Assembly (NCBI GenBank): GCA_047967505.1
Contig: CM106540.1
Strand: one strand, 5' to 3'
DNA: 64,000 bases
Source: Dipteris shenzhenensis
Taxonomy: Eukaryota > Polypodiophyta > Polypodiopsida > Gleicheniales
Below are positions 45,905 through 58,219 of this stretch, piece by piece; the stretch's first letter is position 1, and each line of letters begins with the position of its first letter. The notes under the pieces were generated by a model. It ran no database searches. It worked only from the letters and a program-made list of their open reading frames with translations, and was not told the origin of the DNA. Both the position numbers and the translations under genes were made by a program.

Positions 45905-48190
45905 GGTGAAGTGTTGCAGCATCATTGCCCTATGTGGGTTCACTTTCCGGGTTTACAGGGTTGGGTTTTATATTTTCCTCCATTGCAACCAAAGAGACCT
46001 ACTCCCAAAGAATTACCGCCCGCAGATTTGCACTCTCAAAGTTGGTCCGCCAAAGTTTTCTACCCTAGGGTATTCTGTGTAATTGCCCGGTTACAGGTCA
46101 CGGTGGAGTGGCTCTTTTGATTCGTGCAGATCGTAATCCGTGGTTTTTGGCTCAGGATGACCATGGCTTTTTAGTTTTAGCCTCTTTCTTCTCTCACTCT
46201 CAAGAGGTTATTGCGGTCTCCGTTTATGCTCCTAATTCCTCTGAGCATGTTGTTCTCTGGGATGCGTTGCGGGAGCAGTTTCAGGATTGTTACATGGTGT
46301 ATGCGGGTGATTGGAATATATGACTTCTCTTGTTGCCGATCGATCTCATCTTCCCTCTGATGGCTCAATTGCTGAGGACATTGCTTGGCAGGCTTTTTTC
46401 GCAGCTTGCGGCTAGTGTGAGTTTGCATCCCTCTCTTCCCTTTGCCAATTCACTTGGCATGACCATCATGGGGGTCATGGAGGGCTGCTCGTCTCAACCG
46501 AGTTTGCGTCTCACATTACGCTTGGTGGATTGATCCATGTGTGGGGAGAGAACTCTTACATTCAATTGTCGCATCTGACCATTTGCCTGCATATCCATCT
46601 CATTGCCGACAAAAAACTCTTGCCCTTTAAGGTGGACACTTCGGTCTTCGGTGATTCTCAGTTTAATGTAGCTGCTTCTTCGGCTTGGCATGCTGCCCAC
46701 CAACTGGCTTTCACTGATTCTGTTGCACGGTGGGAGAAGCTTTAAGAAATGTCACGCAGGTTTGTAAAACTCATGGTCGGCAGGTCAGGTCGTTTGATAT
46801 AGGCACACCTCTCTCAGATCAGAGGGTCTCTGTTGGCTGCTCTGGATGACTCTCCTCAGGACCCCTATCTGCCTGCTCTACTCAAGTCTTTAGAGGTTCA
46901 TTTGCGAGCTTGTGAACATTAGCAATTGGCTGTGGCTCGTATTCGAGCTAGATTGCGATGGATGGACTTCGGTGACCGCCAAACTAAATTCCTTTTTGAT
47001 AACGTTCGGGAGAAACGAAATCGAGAGTGCATTTAAATTAGGATTTGGTGACGGTTTCTGTTGGCTTACTTACGTAATGCTTTGACTACCTTGTCTCTTA
47101 ATGGGTACAACTATCAATCATTTCATTTGCAGTGTTCAGTCAGGCATGGTTGCCTCTTGCCCCCTCTTGTTTTTGCAATTATCACAGAGCCCTTACTCTA
47201 TCAACTTGACTCCCGTATGGCTGCTAGGGCTATACGTGGTTTAATGCTTTTGGACCGGTCATTCTTCTCTTCACAGATGTTTGTAGATGATAATGCTAAC
47301 TTTCTCGAAGCTCATCCACAAAATCTGTGTTCCTTTCTTGATGTGTATGAGGATTTTGCTGCTTTGTCGGATTTTAGGATCAATGTGTCCATAACTACCC
47401 TGCTTTGCGTATAGTTCTTGGTCGAGTGTGCGTTGATGCCGATTGACACTTGAGTTGTGATGGCACCTGACTAGAGGTTTTGGGTTGATGATCATGAGAA
47501 GTGTGTGCACAGGTTGACACTCAAGGATTTTTTTGGGCTCACTGGGAATCATATTGCTAGCCTAAGGGATGTTTAACTCTCATGGTGGCGGTCCAGTGCC
47601 CCATGGGATTCTTTGGTGATTTGGCTGATGCAGCTTGGGCAGGTGTGGCAATCTACCTTATCCTTTAAGCTTAACTTTGCCTTGTGGCATTTATTGGTTT
47701 CTAAATACCCAACCCGTGATCGGTTATCCAAGTGGCGAAGCGATATTTCTTCACTTTGCTCGCTTTGTAGAATGGCTTCTAAAACTCATCTGCATTTATT
47801 CTGGAACTGTTCGTTGATATGCCCCCTCTGGAGGTCCACTGTTGATTGGCTGGCTAGGGGCAATATTTTGCTTCACTGTTATTGGAAGATGGCTCTTCTC
47901 GACGTCCGTGGAAGTTTGATTGATCCTCAAGTTCTCATCTAGAATCTTAATTGGGGCATTCTCATGGGAAAAATATGGTGGATAAAAAATGTTTAGTGTT
48001 CCAACATGCATCATTTCCAGTTATTGCGCGGTTGGAGATTTAGCAAGAAGTTCTCCAACTGCTGTCATATTTTCACTATCGGTCAAAAGCTTTCGTGTGG
48101 CCTACTTGGATCTAAGTTTAGTTTAGTTGCTTAGCTTCATGCTACAATTCTCAAATTTTTTGCATTTAATAAAATACGCTCCTTTTTTTA
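45905..48190 (+). pseudogene. L1-type LINE, ORF2 remnant
   Basis: Plus-strand ORF2 order is preserved. An apurinic/apyrimidinic endonuclease domain comes first (GGVALLIRADRNPWF, VIAVSVYAPNSSEHV, VYAGDWN at 46108-46320, and SDHLPAYP near 46575). The RT follows (FHLQCSVRHGCLLPPLVFAI, EPLLYQLD and the catalytic FVDD at 47280-47291). Last is a zinc-binding zf-RVT domain (WHLLVSKYPTRDRLSKW, CSLCRMASKTHLHLFWNC, 47680-47830). Much of the region between endonuclease and RT is missing or degraded. The 3' end at about 48160-48190 (TTTAATAAAATACGC then a T-run) looks like a LINE tail. Many stops; not autonomous. Confidence 0.92.
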
Positions 48191-48559
48191 TGCATGCAAA
48201 GAAAAAGGTAGGACTTGGTGATGTTAGTGTTCAACCCCATTGCTTGCTCTTTAGAAGAACTTGTGCCAAATTACCATATTGACTTTACACTACATTGCAA
48301 TGGTAACATATATCACATATTTATCTTTATCTAGGAGACTAATATGAGAGATTAGTCAATCATCTCTACCTCACCCCACATTAAACACAATCTGGAGAGG
48401 GTGCCACATATCCTTTGGTGGCATCTGGATTATTTCCATCTTTGCACATATTAAATGTTCATCCATATATTTCTAAGTGTCACCACCTTGCCTTGATTGC
48501 TAGAGCATCCGGAAGTCTTGCCTTTTCCTTTGTACGACCCTCTTGAATCTCCTCTTGCT

Positions 48560-49196
48560 GTGAAGGCAGTGTCATGATTCCTCAAATATGTTTGAGACCA
48601 CGTCTCAATTGCTCCTGCATGAGCATGTCTGACATGAGTTGAAATGTTGGAGGAGCATCTCGAGTGACTAATGCAGTCACAAATTTTTCATAATCTGTTC
48701 CAAGTCCATTGATGACAAGTTGGACTAGTCTTTCTTGTTTGACCTCAAGCCCAAGTGATGTGAGCTGATCGCCAAGGTCCTTCAATCTGAGTAAGAAGTC
48801 GGAAGCATTGGATTGTTGTTCAGTTGATTCTCCAACAAGAGAATATGTGACATGTTGTTAGCATTGTATCTCCTTTCCAAAGCTTTTCAAACAAGTACAA
48901 CTGAGGTCTGCCCACGAAGAAGAGGGATCATCATATCTTTTACATTGAAATTGATGATATTCAAGGCAAGTTAAGCCTTGTTATCACACTTTTTCTGTTT
49001 CTTTGTGAGCTCTAATTGCTAATCTGCCATAAGAGGAGTTGCCAAAGTTGGCTCGGGTCTCTTTTCATCTTCTGTCGACTATGTCCCACAAGTTCTTCGG
49101 CTGAAAAATGCTCAGCATTTTGAACTTCCAATTGCCATAGTTATTGTCATCAAGCTTGCTACTCTAATCAAGAAATATGGCATCATCATATGTTTT
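48560..49196 (-). pseudogene. Ty1/copia gag fragment
   Basis: Minus-strand frame 48582-48785 reads LKDLGDQLTSLGLEVKQERL, LVINGLGTDYEKFVTAL and PTFQLMSDMLMQEQLRR, the UBN2-type gag of copia elements. Upstream to 49196 further gag residues are readable with breaks (KLDDNNYGNWKFKML near 49115-49165). No zinc knuckle, pol or LTR is attached. Confidence 0.88.
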
Positions 49197-49199
49197 CAC

Positions 49200-50980
49200 C
49201 ATGGTGCACCAAAAAACAAATCTTGTATACAAATAACAACCAAGTGCTGGTGACAGATAGCGAGAGGCTTTACAAGGTTTGTAAAAGTGGTGCAAAAACC
49301 AAATGCCAAAATAGTCAACTGGTAACTTTACAATGTGGCATGTGCATGCAAAGGTACAACTATCCTGAATCAGGAACCCAAGCTGCCAAATGACTCAACA
49401 AGAGTGGATCTCTGTCAAAGAATGGAACAGGTGTCGGTATGTGTGAGATGAATGTCGATGATATGTTCTGTAGGGACTAACATCGTTCCGGAACTAATCG
49501 GGAATTTTTGGGCAGGGCTTCAGATTGGCTTTTCTGGATTATCTCCTCGACGGTAGCTAGTCCTATAACTAGTCTACACATCGAACTATATGAAAAAGCA
49601 ACAAAATAGATTTTATCTTCATTAGATTTGTGCTGGGTTCGGAGAGGGTGTGATATGATCAAGAGTGGTGCCGATGAAGAGGTTTCTACAAATACTGCAA
49701 ATCAAAAATCACAATGATGTAACAGGTGTATAGAGCGCGAGCTAGCGAGCGATTTCAGTTTTTAGACCGTCTCCAAATTTCAACTGGATAGAAAGATACG
49801 CCCTCCTGAAGAAAGACAAACTTTTGAGCATAAGAGGGCCCACAACAGATGCAATGATGATGTGGAAGGTGGATGGTCACATGCAGTGTGCCTGTGAAGC
49901 TAAGGTGGCACTCTGGGCTAGCGGACTAAACCTGAGATGTAACCATGGTTAGTTAAACCATGGCCAGTGGTAACCAGGGTTCCTTCCACTCCATGTCAAC
50001 TTGACCTAACCGTGGTGTGATTAGAACTGAACCAAGGGTCAATGTAACCTAAGCCTGGGCTATCTGCCACGTGTCAGCCTGTGAGGTAGTGAGAGATGGT
50101 GAGAGATAACGTAGAGAGAGAATTGGTCCATGGAGGACAGAAATGGACGACGAAGAGAGGCGCGACTGAGGAGCTATGCAGAGGTTGCGTTTCACGGATG
50201 AGGAGCTTGCTGGAGAGTGGACCTCATTGGAGTTTTCTCGGTCGGTTCATGAACTTGCAGATGCTGTTGGTCAAGGCTGCCTGTCGCGAGCCATCCGTTG
50301 CAGGCTGCCCGTCGTAGCTCATGCATGAGCCGTCCGTTGGAGTCGTCCTTGAAGAGCGTCTGAGTGTTGAGGCTCTTTGGTGAGCTCGGGCTAGCGCTCC
50401 TGTGTTGCTGAGGCTAGGAGCTTGTGCAGCACTGTGAGGAGGTCTTCCGTTCGTGAGCTTTGGATCGTTGTGGAGATGGCACGCTGCTGGAGCCTAGCCT
50501 ACGTTGCATGACCTGCAGCTACGGAGCCATGTGTAGGAGACGGCTGATGAAGGAGATGGCTGAGAGGCGCCAGTCGTTGCAAGGTCATTGGCCTGAGAGG
50601 CGCCAATTGTGCGTTTATAGAGGAGGCGAGCTGAGCAGCCACGAGCTGCGTTGTGCTTTGGAGATACGTATTGGACGTCTAGGTCGGTCGTTTGTTGAGG
50701 GTTGGCTGGTGCATGAAATACTTGGCACTGCTGTCGGTTGGAGCATCTGCTGCAGCCGAGCTTTGGCATGGAGACAATACAATAGGTGCTGCTATTGAAG
50801 CTGCGTAGTCGCTGGAGGGGTGCGCCGTGGCTTGCCACACGTTGGTTACACGGGAGAGGCTCAGCCGATATGGTTGGCATCCCTCATGATTATGGCTAGC
50901 ACACAGAGGATGAGGAGGGACTTCACTTGGGAGATGGTAGCCTGGCTCAGCAAGGGAGCACACGCCTTCTAGATTGACCC
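49200..50980. other. Unassigned, GC-richer segment
   Basis: Composition rises in GC from about 49850 to 50980. Overlapping frames on both strands (50460-50798 plus, 50494-50880 minus) are long for their size but lack motifs and overlap each other, as expected of GC-rich non-coding sequence. Direct words recur (CGAGCCATCCGTTG and TGAGCCGTCCGTTGGAG near 50288 and 50328; TGAGAGGCGCCAGT and TGAGAGGCGCCAAT near 50561 and 50594). Confidence 0.35.
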
Positions 50981-50989
50981 TATTTCACT

Positions 50990-51535
50990 GGCATACATGA
51001 TACATGAACAATAGGTCTCATGGATAGAGATTGTGATGCATATTAGTCCTCCTACATGCCTACCACCTTTACCGGAGGATAGTGTATGGGAGACAGGATC
51101 CAACATTACTGTTTGGAACATCCGAGTCGCTCGGTGTAGCTGAGTGATGGGTGGCTAGCTGATTTCTCCGACGGCTACCCTAGTAGCCATCTAGCAAGGC
51201 ATCATCTTCACTTTGCATGCCATTTGGGAGCACCATACTCCAAGTTCGAGAGCGGCTATCAAAAGGTAGGAATGATTTTGCCAGGCGTGGCCTACAAGAA
51301 TCTTCTACACCCTTCCTATGAGAGGTATTCACTGTATGTATAGACCACCATCTTGCTTGTTAGCTCCTGTTTCAGAATCTCTCTAAGTGATGAGCCTTGG
51401 GATTTGCAAACAAGTGGCTTTCCTAACCTATTCTTTTTGTACTTTTATCGATAGCTCCTTTTGGAAGCTGTTTGTATGGTGTTTTCAAGTATTAATAGAA
51501 TTTACCTTTTTTTGGACAAAAAAAGGGCAAAAAAT
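50990..51535 (+). mobile_element. Possible LINE 3' end
   Basis: The segment ends CTTTTATCGATAGCTCC..TATTAATAGAATTTACC followed by T7 and a short A-run at about 51500-51535. This layout resembles the 3' untranslated tails of plant L1 LINEs. No RT or endonuclease domain is readable upstream, so the assignment rests on the tail alone. Confidence 0.35.
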
Positions 51536-51584
51536 ATAGATAGTATGAGGCATTAAATAATATGCATTTAAAGATTTCATTCAA

Positions 51585-52160
51585 ATGCATTTGAACATTC
51601 ACGGATTTTATTTTTTGAGGCACCCTAGATTGGTTGTTGAATCAAATGCCTTAGACTGGATAATGGGGAAGAATATGTATCCAAAGACTTTACTAAGTTT
51701 TGCAAGCAATGGGAAATGTGCAAAGTATCTTCCTTGCCCAAAACATAGCGACAAAATGGAGAGAGAGCTAATTGAAGAGGGTATCATTTTTTACATTGCA
51801 AGAAGTGTGGAAAGGAGAGTTCTTAGAACTATATAAGGACATCTACAAGCAAGATGCTATCATGAACAATGAGGTAGCCACAACACTCGCTTGTTCTTTT
51901 GCTGCATACAAGCACTGGGAGATAGTAGATTGGGTGGTTTTTGAAAGAAACAAGAATACGAGGGCACATGTACATCCTAACTTGCCATCTCATGGCTCTC
52001 TCATAGATGTGAAGCCATAGGTTTCCAAGCTATCTATGAGTTATGGTTCCCAATCTCTTCATGAAGAAGAGATGGCCATAGTCATTGGTTGGGAAACCCA
52101 TCATAATGAGGTTTTTCAAGAGATTTTAAAAATTGTATTTCTTTAGGAACATGGTTTTTA
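51585..52160 (+). pseudogene. Unidentified coding-like fragment
   Basis: Plus frames 51585-51836 and 51772-52020 overlap in different frames and read as one broken protein. It has RHPRLVVESNALDWIMGKNM and CAKYLPCPKHSDKMERELI, then a frame change, ELYKDIYKQDAIMNNEV and AAYKHWEIVDWVVFE. Composition is protein-like, not repeat-like. I do not recognise the family. Confidence 0.35.
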
Positions 52161-54110
52161 CACTTTTATTTTCACTAGAACTAGATCCCTTTATCATAAA
52201 AATATATGAAATTGTCACTCATTCAATTTTACATAACATAAATTTTCTTCTTCATAGACATCCTTTGTACCCCTCTTATTACCTTAAAAAGTGTTGAAAA
52301 ATAATTCATTTAAGAAACCTCCCTCATAATCACTCTTAATGTAATAATATTATACATATATAATTACTTATTAAACACATGTATATCAAAATGACAAGAG
52401 CTTTCTAGTGTTTTAATAGCACAAATAACAAGATATTTATGGATATGTTTTCAAAGAAGTTTAAATTACTATAAATAAGTATTAACTTGGGCTTATATAT
52501 CACTCTCATTGAATCCATGTAATATTTAATAACATATATGAAATATTTTTCAAAATATAACCCCATACATGTGCTCAAATGGGGTTTTCTGATCAATTTG
52601 AGTGGTTGAATCACTATATTTAGACATTGGATGTGAAAGTTATGCCACTTTTAAAAGTGCTGTCCATGGTAGTTTCGCCAACGAAACTACCTTGGAAGAC
52701 CTACTTCAAAGGGGTTTCGCTGGCAAAACTACCTTGATGGCTTGCTTTAATGAGGTTTCTTTGGATAAACCTTTTCATGAGGCTAGGTTAAGAGAGGGTT
52801 TTCGATGTCACCCCCTATTAAGTAAAAGTTGTAAGAAGGATCATAAGGGGAATTTTCATAGAGAAGTCTACTCTACATGTGGGTTTCTTCAAAATCCATC
52901 CCATTATGTTACTCACCATCCCTAAAGATTCATGTAAAGATTTGTGTATAAGATAGGCACTGCTATAATACTTTGCATATTTCTAAGTGAAACTATGTTT
53001 TGTTCCGAACTAGTTATGCCATATTTTTACATAATTGGAAGTTTTTTTTTTCCTTCGCTCGGACGCTTGGAAAATGCTCGTCCCCATGTTGGATGTGATT
53101 TGATCAAGGCAACTCTGAAGAAATACTTCAAAGGTTGTGACAAACAAATATCACCAAACTAAAATAAGTGGTAGGACTACCTAAGATATGCTAAAGTAGT
53201 ATAGATCTATCGAATAATGCATAATAAAAACCGTTAAACTCACTCTCAAATAAGGGATCCAAGGGGTGCATAACATTGATGGCTAGAAAAGAAAGTATGG
53301 TATGTGTAGAGAAGCTACTGTGCTTTGTAGAAATGTCCCATAAAATTTTAAAATGTATAATAGTCAAAGACTATCATGGCAAACCATTAGGAAGACTTGA
53401 TCACCTAAATGACCTGAATGTCTTGAACAATCAAGTAGCATGAGCTAAAGGTAAGCTAGAATGGGAGTGTCTAAACATCTATTAGCACATCAGATGATGA
53501 TGTATCTATCACAAGCTCGTTCAAGAGCTGAGGTCGAATAGTTGTGATAGAAAAAATTGAATGCATGAGTTGTCTCACAAGCATGTGAGTTGCCAAATGT
53601 TGAAATAGCATGAAGGTATGGGGTCCAAGAAATAAGTAGTCTTGTGCCAAAAAACCAAAAAATCATAAAAGAGATGGTATACATGAAGGCAAGGTGTGAC
53701 AATAACATCCACTATAGGTAGGTGAAACACCTATAGCAATCTAAAGAAAGTATGTCCCAGTGAAATCTTCCAAGACAAAGACAACTACTAATTCTTACCA
53801 ACTCACTTTCAACACAATCTCCTATATCGTGTGGCTGAGTGATCAGGGTAAGGGTCTAGATACCAGATTGTACTATGACATGTCTAAAGTTAGATATATT
53901 CTTAGGACATCTTGATTTCATGCATAGGAGTCTACAATCATTAAGGTGATTTTGTGCTACCACAATATCATTGCAAATGGAGTGAAGATCTTCTTTGTTT
54001 TGTGAGCTTTGTGGATTGAGGCTAGCTGCTAGATAATTGCCTGAAAGCATCATTATAATGGAATCTTCAATCTTTCTAATCTTTATTTCAAGATGACCTC
54101 TAGTGCCCTT
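52160..54110. other. AT-rich stretch, no gene recognised
   Basis: The frame 52602-52925 (107 codons) contains two direct copies of a GTTTCGCYRRCRAAACTACCTTG unit (about 52670-52692 and 52713-52735) and lacks known domains. The rest is non-coding. Confidence 0.4.
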
Positions 54111-54265
54111 TTGTTCATCAGGAGAACAAGCTAAGCCTTGTTCTCCGTGGCTGTCGTAGCTTGTTGTAACTTACAAGACGTGTGGGCAAGCCTCGGACAA
54201 ACCCTAATGTGACCCTAATGGTAGAAATCATTGATCCCAACTTGTGAGCCCCCGATTTAAGCAAA

Positions 54266-54420
54266 GGGGCTTGGGGATAGTGGATCCACAACAACAAAGG
54301 AATCTCACAATAGGGCAGCAAAGGGGATGGTATACAGTAGATGATAGGGGCTTGGGGATAGTGGATCCACAACAACAAAGGAACCTCACAATAGGGCAGC
54401 AAAGGGGATGGGTAGTAGGG
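54266..54420. repeat. Tandem duplication, 81-bp period
   Basis: GGGGCTTGGGGATAGTGGATC..AAAGGGGATGG starts at 54266 and again at 54347, nearly identical over about 70 bp. The minus-strand Pro/Leu-rich frame at 54118-54426 is derived from it. It may lie inside the LTR of the following copia fragment. Confidence 0.93.
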
Positions 54421-54886
54421 TAGCAAAGGCTCTACAATTTGGCCTTATATAAGCCTGAAGTTAGCTAGCTAGGGTCAGCCGTATGGCCTAGTCTCCTGAG
54501 TAGTACCAATAGGCATTGGTGCAGTAAGCTAAGTCAGTCCCTACAGTTGATTTTGAGTCTTTGAATTAGGGCTATAAACATCCCACTCCTACCCTCCCAT
54601 TTCCTCGTTCACTCTAGCACTGAAGGTTGCCAAAGCCAATGCCTCTTGGAGTCCACTAAGGAGAGAGATATCTGTAGTAAGTTTTTCCTCACCTTTGAGG
54701 AGCTTATTTTGTGCTCACACTGAGCCTTGTTTACCCATGTTTGTGGAAGAGTATACTCTTAGTTTCTCTCTCTTTTTGCTATCTATCTAGATCTCTACTT
54801 GTGAGTGTATCATCAGGTGTTTGTGAGTGTACTTGAGCTGAAGGTCAGAGAGAGGTGTGAGTGATTCTATCCTCCTATTTCCAACA

Positions 54887-54898
54887 TGGTATCAGAGC
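54887..54898 (+). promoter_or_regulatory. Primer-binding site of a copia element
   Basis: TGGTATCAGAGC follows ..TTTCCAACA, a plausible LTR end. The preceding sequence back to about 54120 is therefore probably its LTR, although I could not fix the 5' boundary. Confidence 0.9.
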
Positions 54899-55239
54899 AA
54901 GGTTTTGAGCTCTAGAAGGAAAGAGTTCCTCAGTAATAAGGCAACACCAATTCACATTCGTGTTTATTGTGTGTTCTATTTATCTAATACAAGTCTATTT
55001 TTAGATCTGCTATGTGTTATTACAACAAAGATGGACTAGACAGAAGCTTCCATAGCCTCTTCAACCACTACTCATCCTTGCTCTTCCTCTTCTCATCTTC
55101 CTTGATCTTTTATCCTAAACTTTGGCAATTTTGGGAAGCTAGGATGGGAGTAACTATCCCTATGGAAGGTGAATATTTGGAGCCAATTCATGGCTTAAAA
55201 AGTATGGAAGCTCATGACAGGCATTGACAAAAGGCCGAA

Positions 55240-55915
55240 GAACATTCTAATAGCAAGGGAAGAATACTAATGTCAGTAGACATAGAGGACCTCACAGCGT
55301 GGGAAGAAAAGGATGCCCAAGCCAGATCCATGCTGATAGGGATGATGGAAAACATAGTGATCCCCCCTATCCAGTTGGTGGAGATGTCTTAGAGGCATGG
55401 GCCATACTAAAAGATCTATATGAGAAAGATAACACATCTTGGATGCTCACTCTCCAGCATCAATTGTACAATCTAGATATGAATGAGGGAGACAATGTAC
55501 ATGACCACCTGACAAAGATCAAGGTGGTGAGGGACCAGCTTGCTTCAGTTGGCCCCAAAAGGTAGAATCGAGTCAGCTCGCATTACTGACACTTCACAAG
55601 TTACCTAGGAGTTTCAAGAGCTTTGTGATGGCATTCATGGCTTGTAGGAGGAGGCTCAAGAGAAACTATTCAACTAATTGAATGAAGAAGAACTTGTGAC
55701 GAGGGACACGCTTGGCAAAGGCAGGTCCAAGGATTCCAAGAACAAAAAAACCAAGGATGTAGAGAAAAAGAAGAAGATGAAATGTTTTTACAGCGAGAAG
55801 CTTGGTCACTAAGCCAAGAACAAAAAGACCGAGGACGGAGAGGAGAAGAAGAAGATGTCATGTTTCTGTGCAAGAAGCTTGGTCACACCTTGGGGCGCCA
55901 ACTCAATATGTAATA
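55240..55915 (+). pseudogene. Ty1/copia gag fragment
   Basis: In plus frames there are LTAWEEKDAQARSMLIGMM (55292-55350), EAWAILKDLYEKDNTSWML, LQHQLYNLDMNEGDNVHDHL and VVRDQLASVG (55390-55560). A degenerate zinc knuckle lies in a Lys-rich stretch (CFYSEKLGH near 55780-55815, second Cys now Ser, followed by a stop). This is the copia gag_pre/UBN2 pattern. Nothing of pol follows; a different, minus-strand gypsy begins at about 55930. Confidence 0.88.
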
Positions 55916-55929
55916 TGTTACTACACTCA

Positions 55930-57900
55930 TCCGAAATCTACGGTATGGGGGGACAAGGTCCATATATAATTGCCATATGAGCTAGGAACCGCAGATGTCT
56001 GTCATGCCATCAAATTTGACCCAAAAAGCACAAGAACTCCTTAGGTGTTGTTGGAGCAGGTGCTTGCATAATCACTGGCACTTTGTCCGGATCCACTACT
56101 CGTAATTCCTTCTGCCGAAATCACATGCCCCCAAGAGTCGGCCACTACGGACTGCAAACACGTTTCGTAGGATTCAGGCTGAAGGAGACCTCCCTGCATC
56201 ATTGGAAGCACTTTCACAAATGCTCTAGGTGGTCAATGAATGTTTCGAACACACTGAGATCATCCAAGAAAATCAGCATGAGATCCGTCAAGGGCTGAAA
56301 ATCTCTTACATTGCTCGCTGAAAAGTTGAGGGAGCATTCTGCAATCCAAACCACATGACTATACAGACATAGACCCCTCATGATGTGATGAACGTTGTCT
56401 TGGGCTGGTCTTCTGGAGCCATCCTGATTTGATTGTACCCACTATACCCATCCAGGAAAGAGTATGCCTCATGCCCTACCACTTCGTCTAACATAGAATC
56501 CATGTACGACAAAGGGAATGGATCGGGTACCATGGCTGCATTCAGCTTGCGATAATCTACACAAATCTGCAATTTCTTATTCTTCTTCGACACAATGACA
56601 ATTGGGGAAATCCACTCTGGGTTCTTGATCAGTGCGATGAATGCCACCCACAACAAGCGCTCCAACTCTTCTCACACGTGCTTGGCCACATGCGGATTTA
56701 TGCGATAGCACTGTATCTTTGTTGGAGTCACATCACCCGATGTTGGTAGAATTTTGGATGAGAAAGGATTCCTCCTCATCATCCTCAAGTCCATTAGCCA
56801 TGTTCACCATCTCAGTCATACCGCATCTGCCAAAGGTGCCGCCACTCCCATTGTGACCCACACTTTCTTCTTCCCCCCTCCACACTAAAATGATGTTCTA
56901 CTCCCAATTTTGCTTGACCTTTGCTTTCTGCAACCAGAGCCTGCCCAAGAGGACGCTATACTCTGGTGTCCCGGCTTCCATGTTTAGCACCATGAATGAG
57001 ACCACGAACGAGATGCTCGCCACCTCCAAAACAATTGCCCTTAAGATTTTGAGTGGTCAGACATCCATCCCATTTCTTGGCAGATCTTCAACGTGACGAT
57101 GTTGACCCCCGAACCTCCATCTACCACCAGCACCTGAGCAAACGTCCATCCTTGTGCTTTTGTGGATATCATCGAAATTCTCATGTCCATTAGAGGGACC
57201 ACCGGTACTGGAGAGGAATCAGCTTGGCATAGATCCACCTCTTCTGGCTCTGACTCTGTGTGAAGGGAATGCAACAATTGCCAGTGGAATCCAAGAACCA
57301 AGTTGAGTAATCTTCCCAATGAGATTTGGATCGATGCCTCAAAAATGCATTCCAACCTCGGGCTCCCTTTGTAGAGAATTTGCCAACTTCTTGGCTTGGT
57401 TAGCTACCAACAATGGAGTCGCTTCGACTACCTTTGAGCCATTCCCTAGTAAGTGAAGTTTGAACTTGGCTTGTGCCTTTGACTCCGGTTGGACAACTGG
57501 TTCCACGAACTGCACCTTGCATGCCCCGATTGGCGTCTTTGCGGACTCTGCCAGTTGCATCAATGGTGGCTCCTCCATCACCAACTCAGAGACTTGTCAT
57601 CGTACATGCTCTTGTGTTGGCCAATACAGTAGCTTGTCGCCTTTCTTGGGAGTCAACCCCTGCAACTTGGTACTAGCACAAGTGATTATGCTAATCTTCG
57701 AGCACACCAACTGATCATCATCAACAACATGTACCATAGAAGTGCTCGGCATTTTCCTGGTCATCTTTTACTGCTCTGCTCATTGCCAATCCCATTCCTA
57801 AGCATCCAGGGATTTGTTCCGCCAATGGCCTTCACCCAAGCAGAACAGGCAGGTTTTCGTATCAAACTCCCTTAAGCTTGTCCTATTGACATAGATCATT
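55930..57900 (-). pseudogene. Ty3/gypsy remnant: gag knuckle, protease and RT
   Basis: Minus-strand order: a degenerate CCHC knuckle (CLFCLGEGHWRNKS, last Cys now Ser, about 57805-57850), then a Gln/Glu-rich linker (57339-57584). A retropepsin-like segment (FAQVLVVDGGSGVNIVTL, 57041-57355) follows. The RT comes last (NPEWISPIVIVSKKN, ICVDYRKLNAAMVPDPFPL, YSFLDGYSGYNQIRMAPEDQ, 56378-56665), continuing with breaks through FGLQNAPSTFQRAM to GRLLGHVIS near 56100. The domain order and the YRKLN/GYSGYNQI signature assign it to Ty3/gypsy. No integrase or LTR was found. Confidence 0.92.
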
Positions 57901-58030
57901 CGGCTTGGTCACCTTTACTCGTTGATTAAACTACATTTGGCAATTGTACTCTTTGGATGTTAACATGCTGCCTTTCTTGTTGCTAATCCATCGTTGTGTC
58001 AGCCACATTGGAGGAGGTTGGTGGAGTTTC
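57893..58030. repeat. Short repeat shared with the right edge of the window
   Basis: It is collinear with about 63510-63645 in the same orientation. AGATCAT.. and TGTACTCTWTGGATGTTAAC are shared, followed by TTGCTRATC and GTCAGCC.CA.TGGAGGAGGT. It lies upstream (minus-strand sense) of the gypsy gag knuckle, so the right end of the window probably carries another copy of the same gypsy family. Confidence 0.8.
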
Positions 58031-58219
58031 ATTCCATTCTGGCTCATGTGCCCCAATCAAAAATGCCACAAAGAAGTACTTGGCTACTCAATTATTGCAA
58101 CAATATGATCAGACTCCCTTGATACATATAAGGGATACAATGTCCCACACTTGGCACCTCTACCTAAAACCATAGAGCCCTTTTGAATTTTCCAACTCTG
58201 AAACCAAAGGTGGTCTAAA

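Noticed and set aside
50460-50963. Long overlapping frames on both strands
   Set aside because: GC-richer composition lengthens chance frames; no domains, and the sequence contains short direct repeats.
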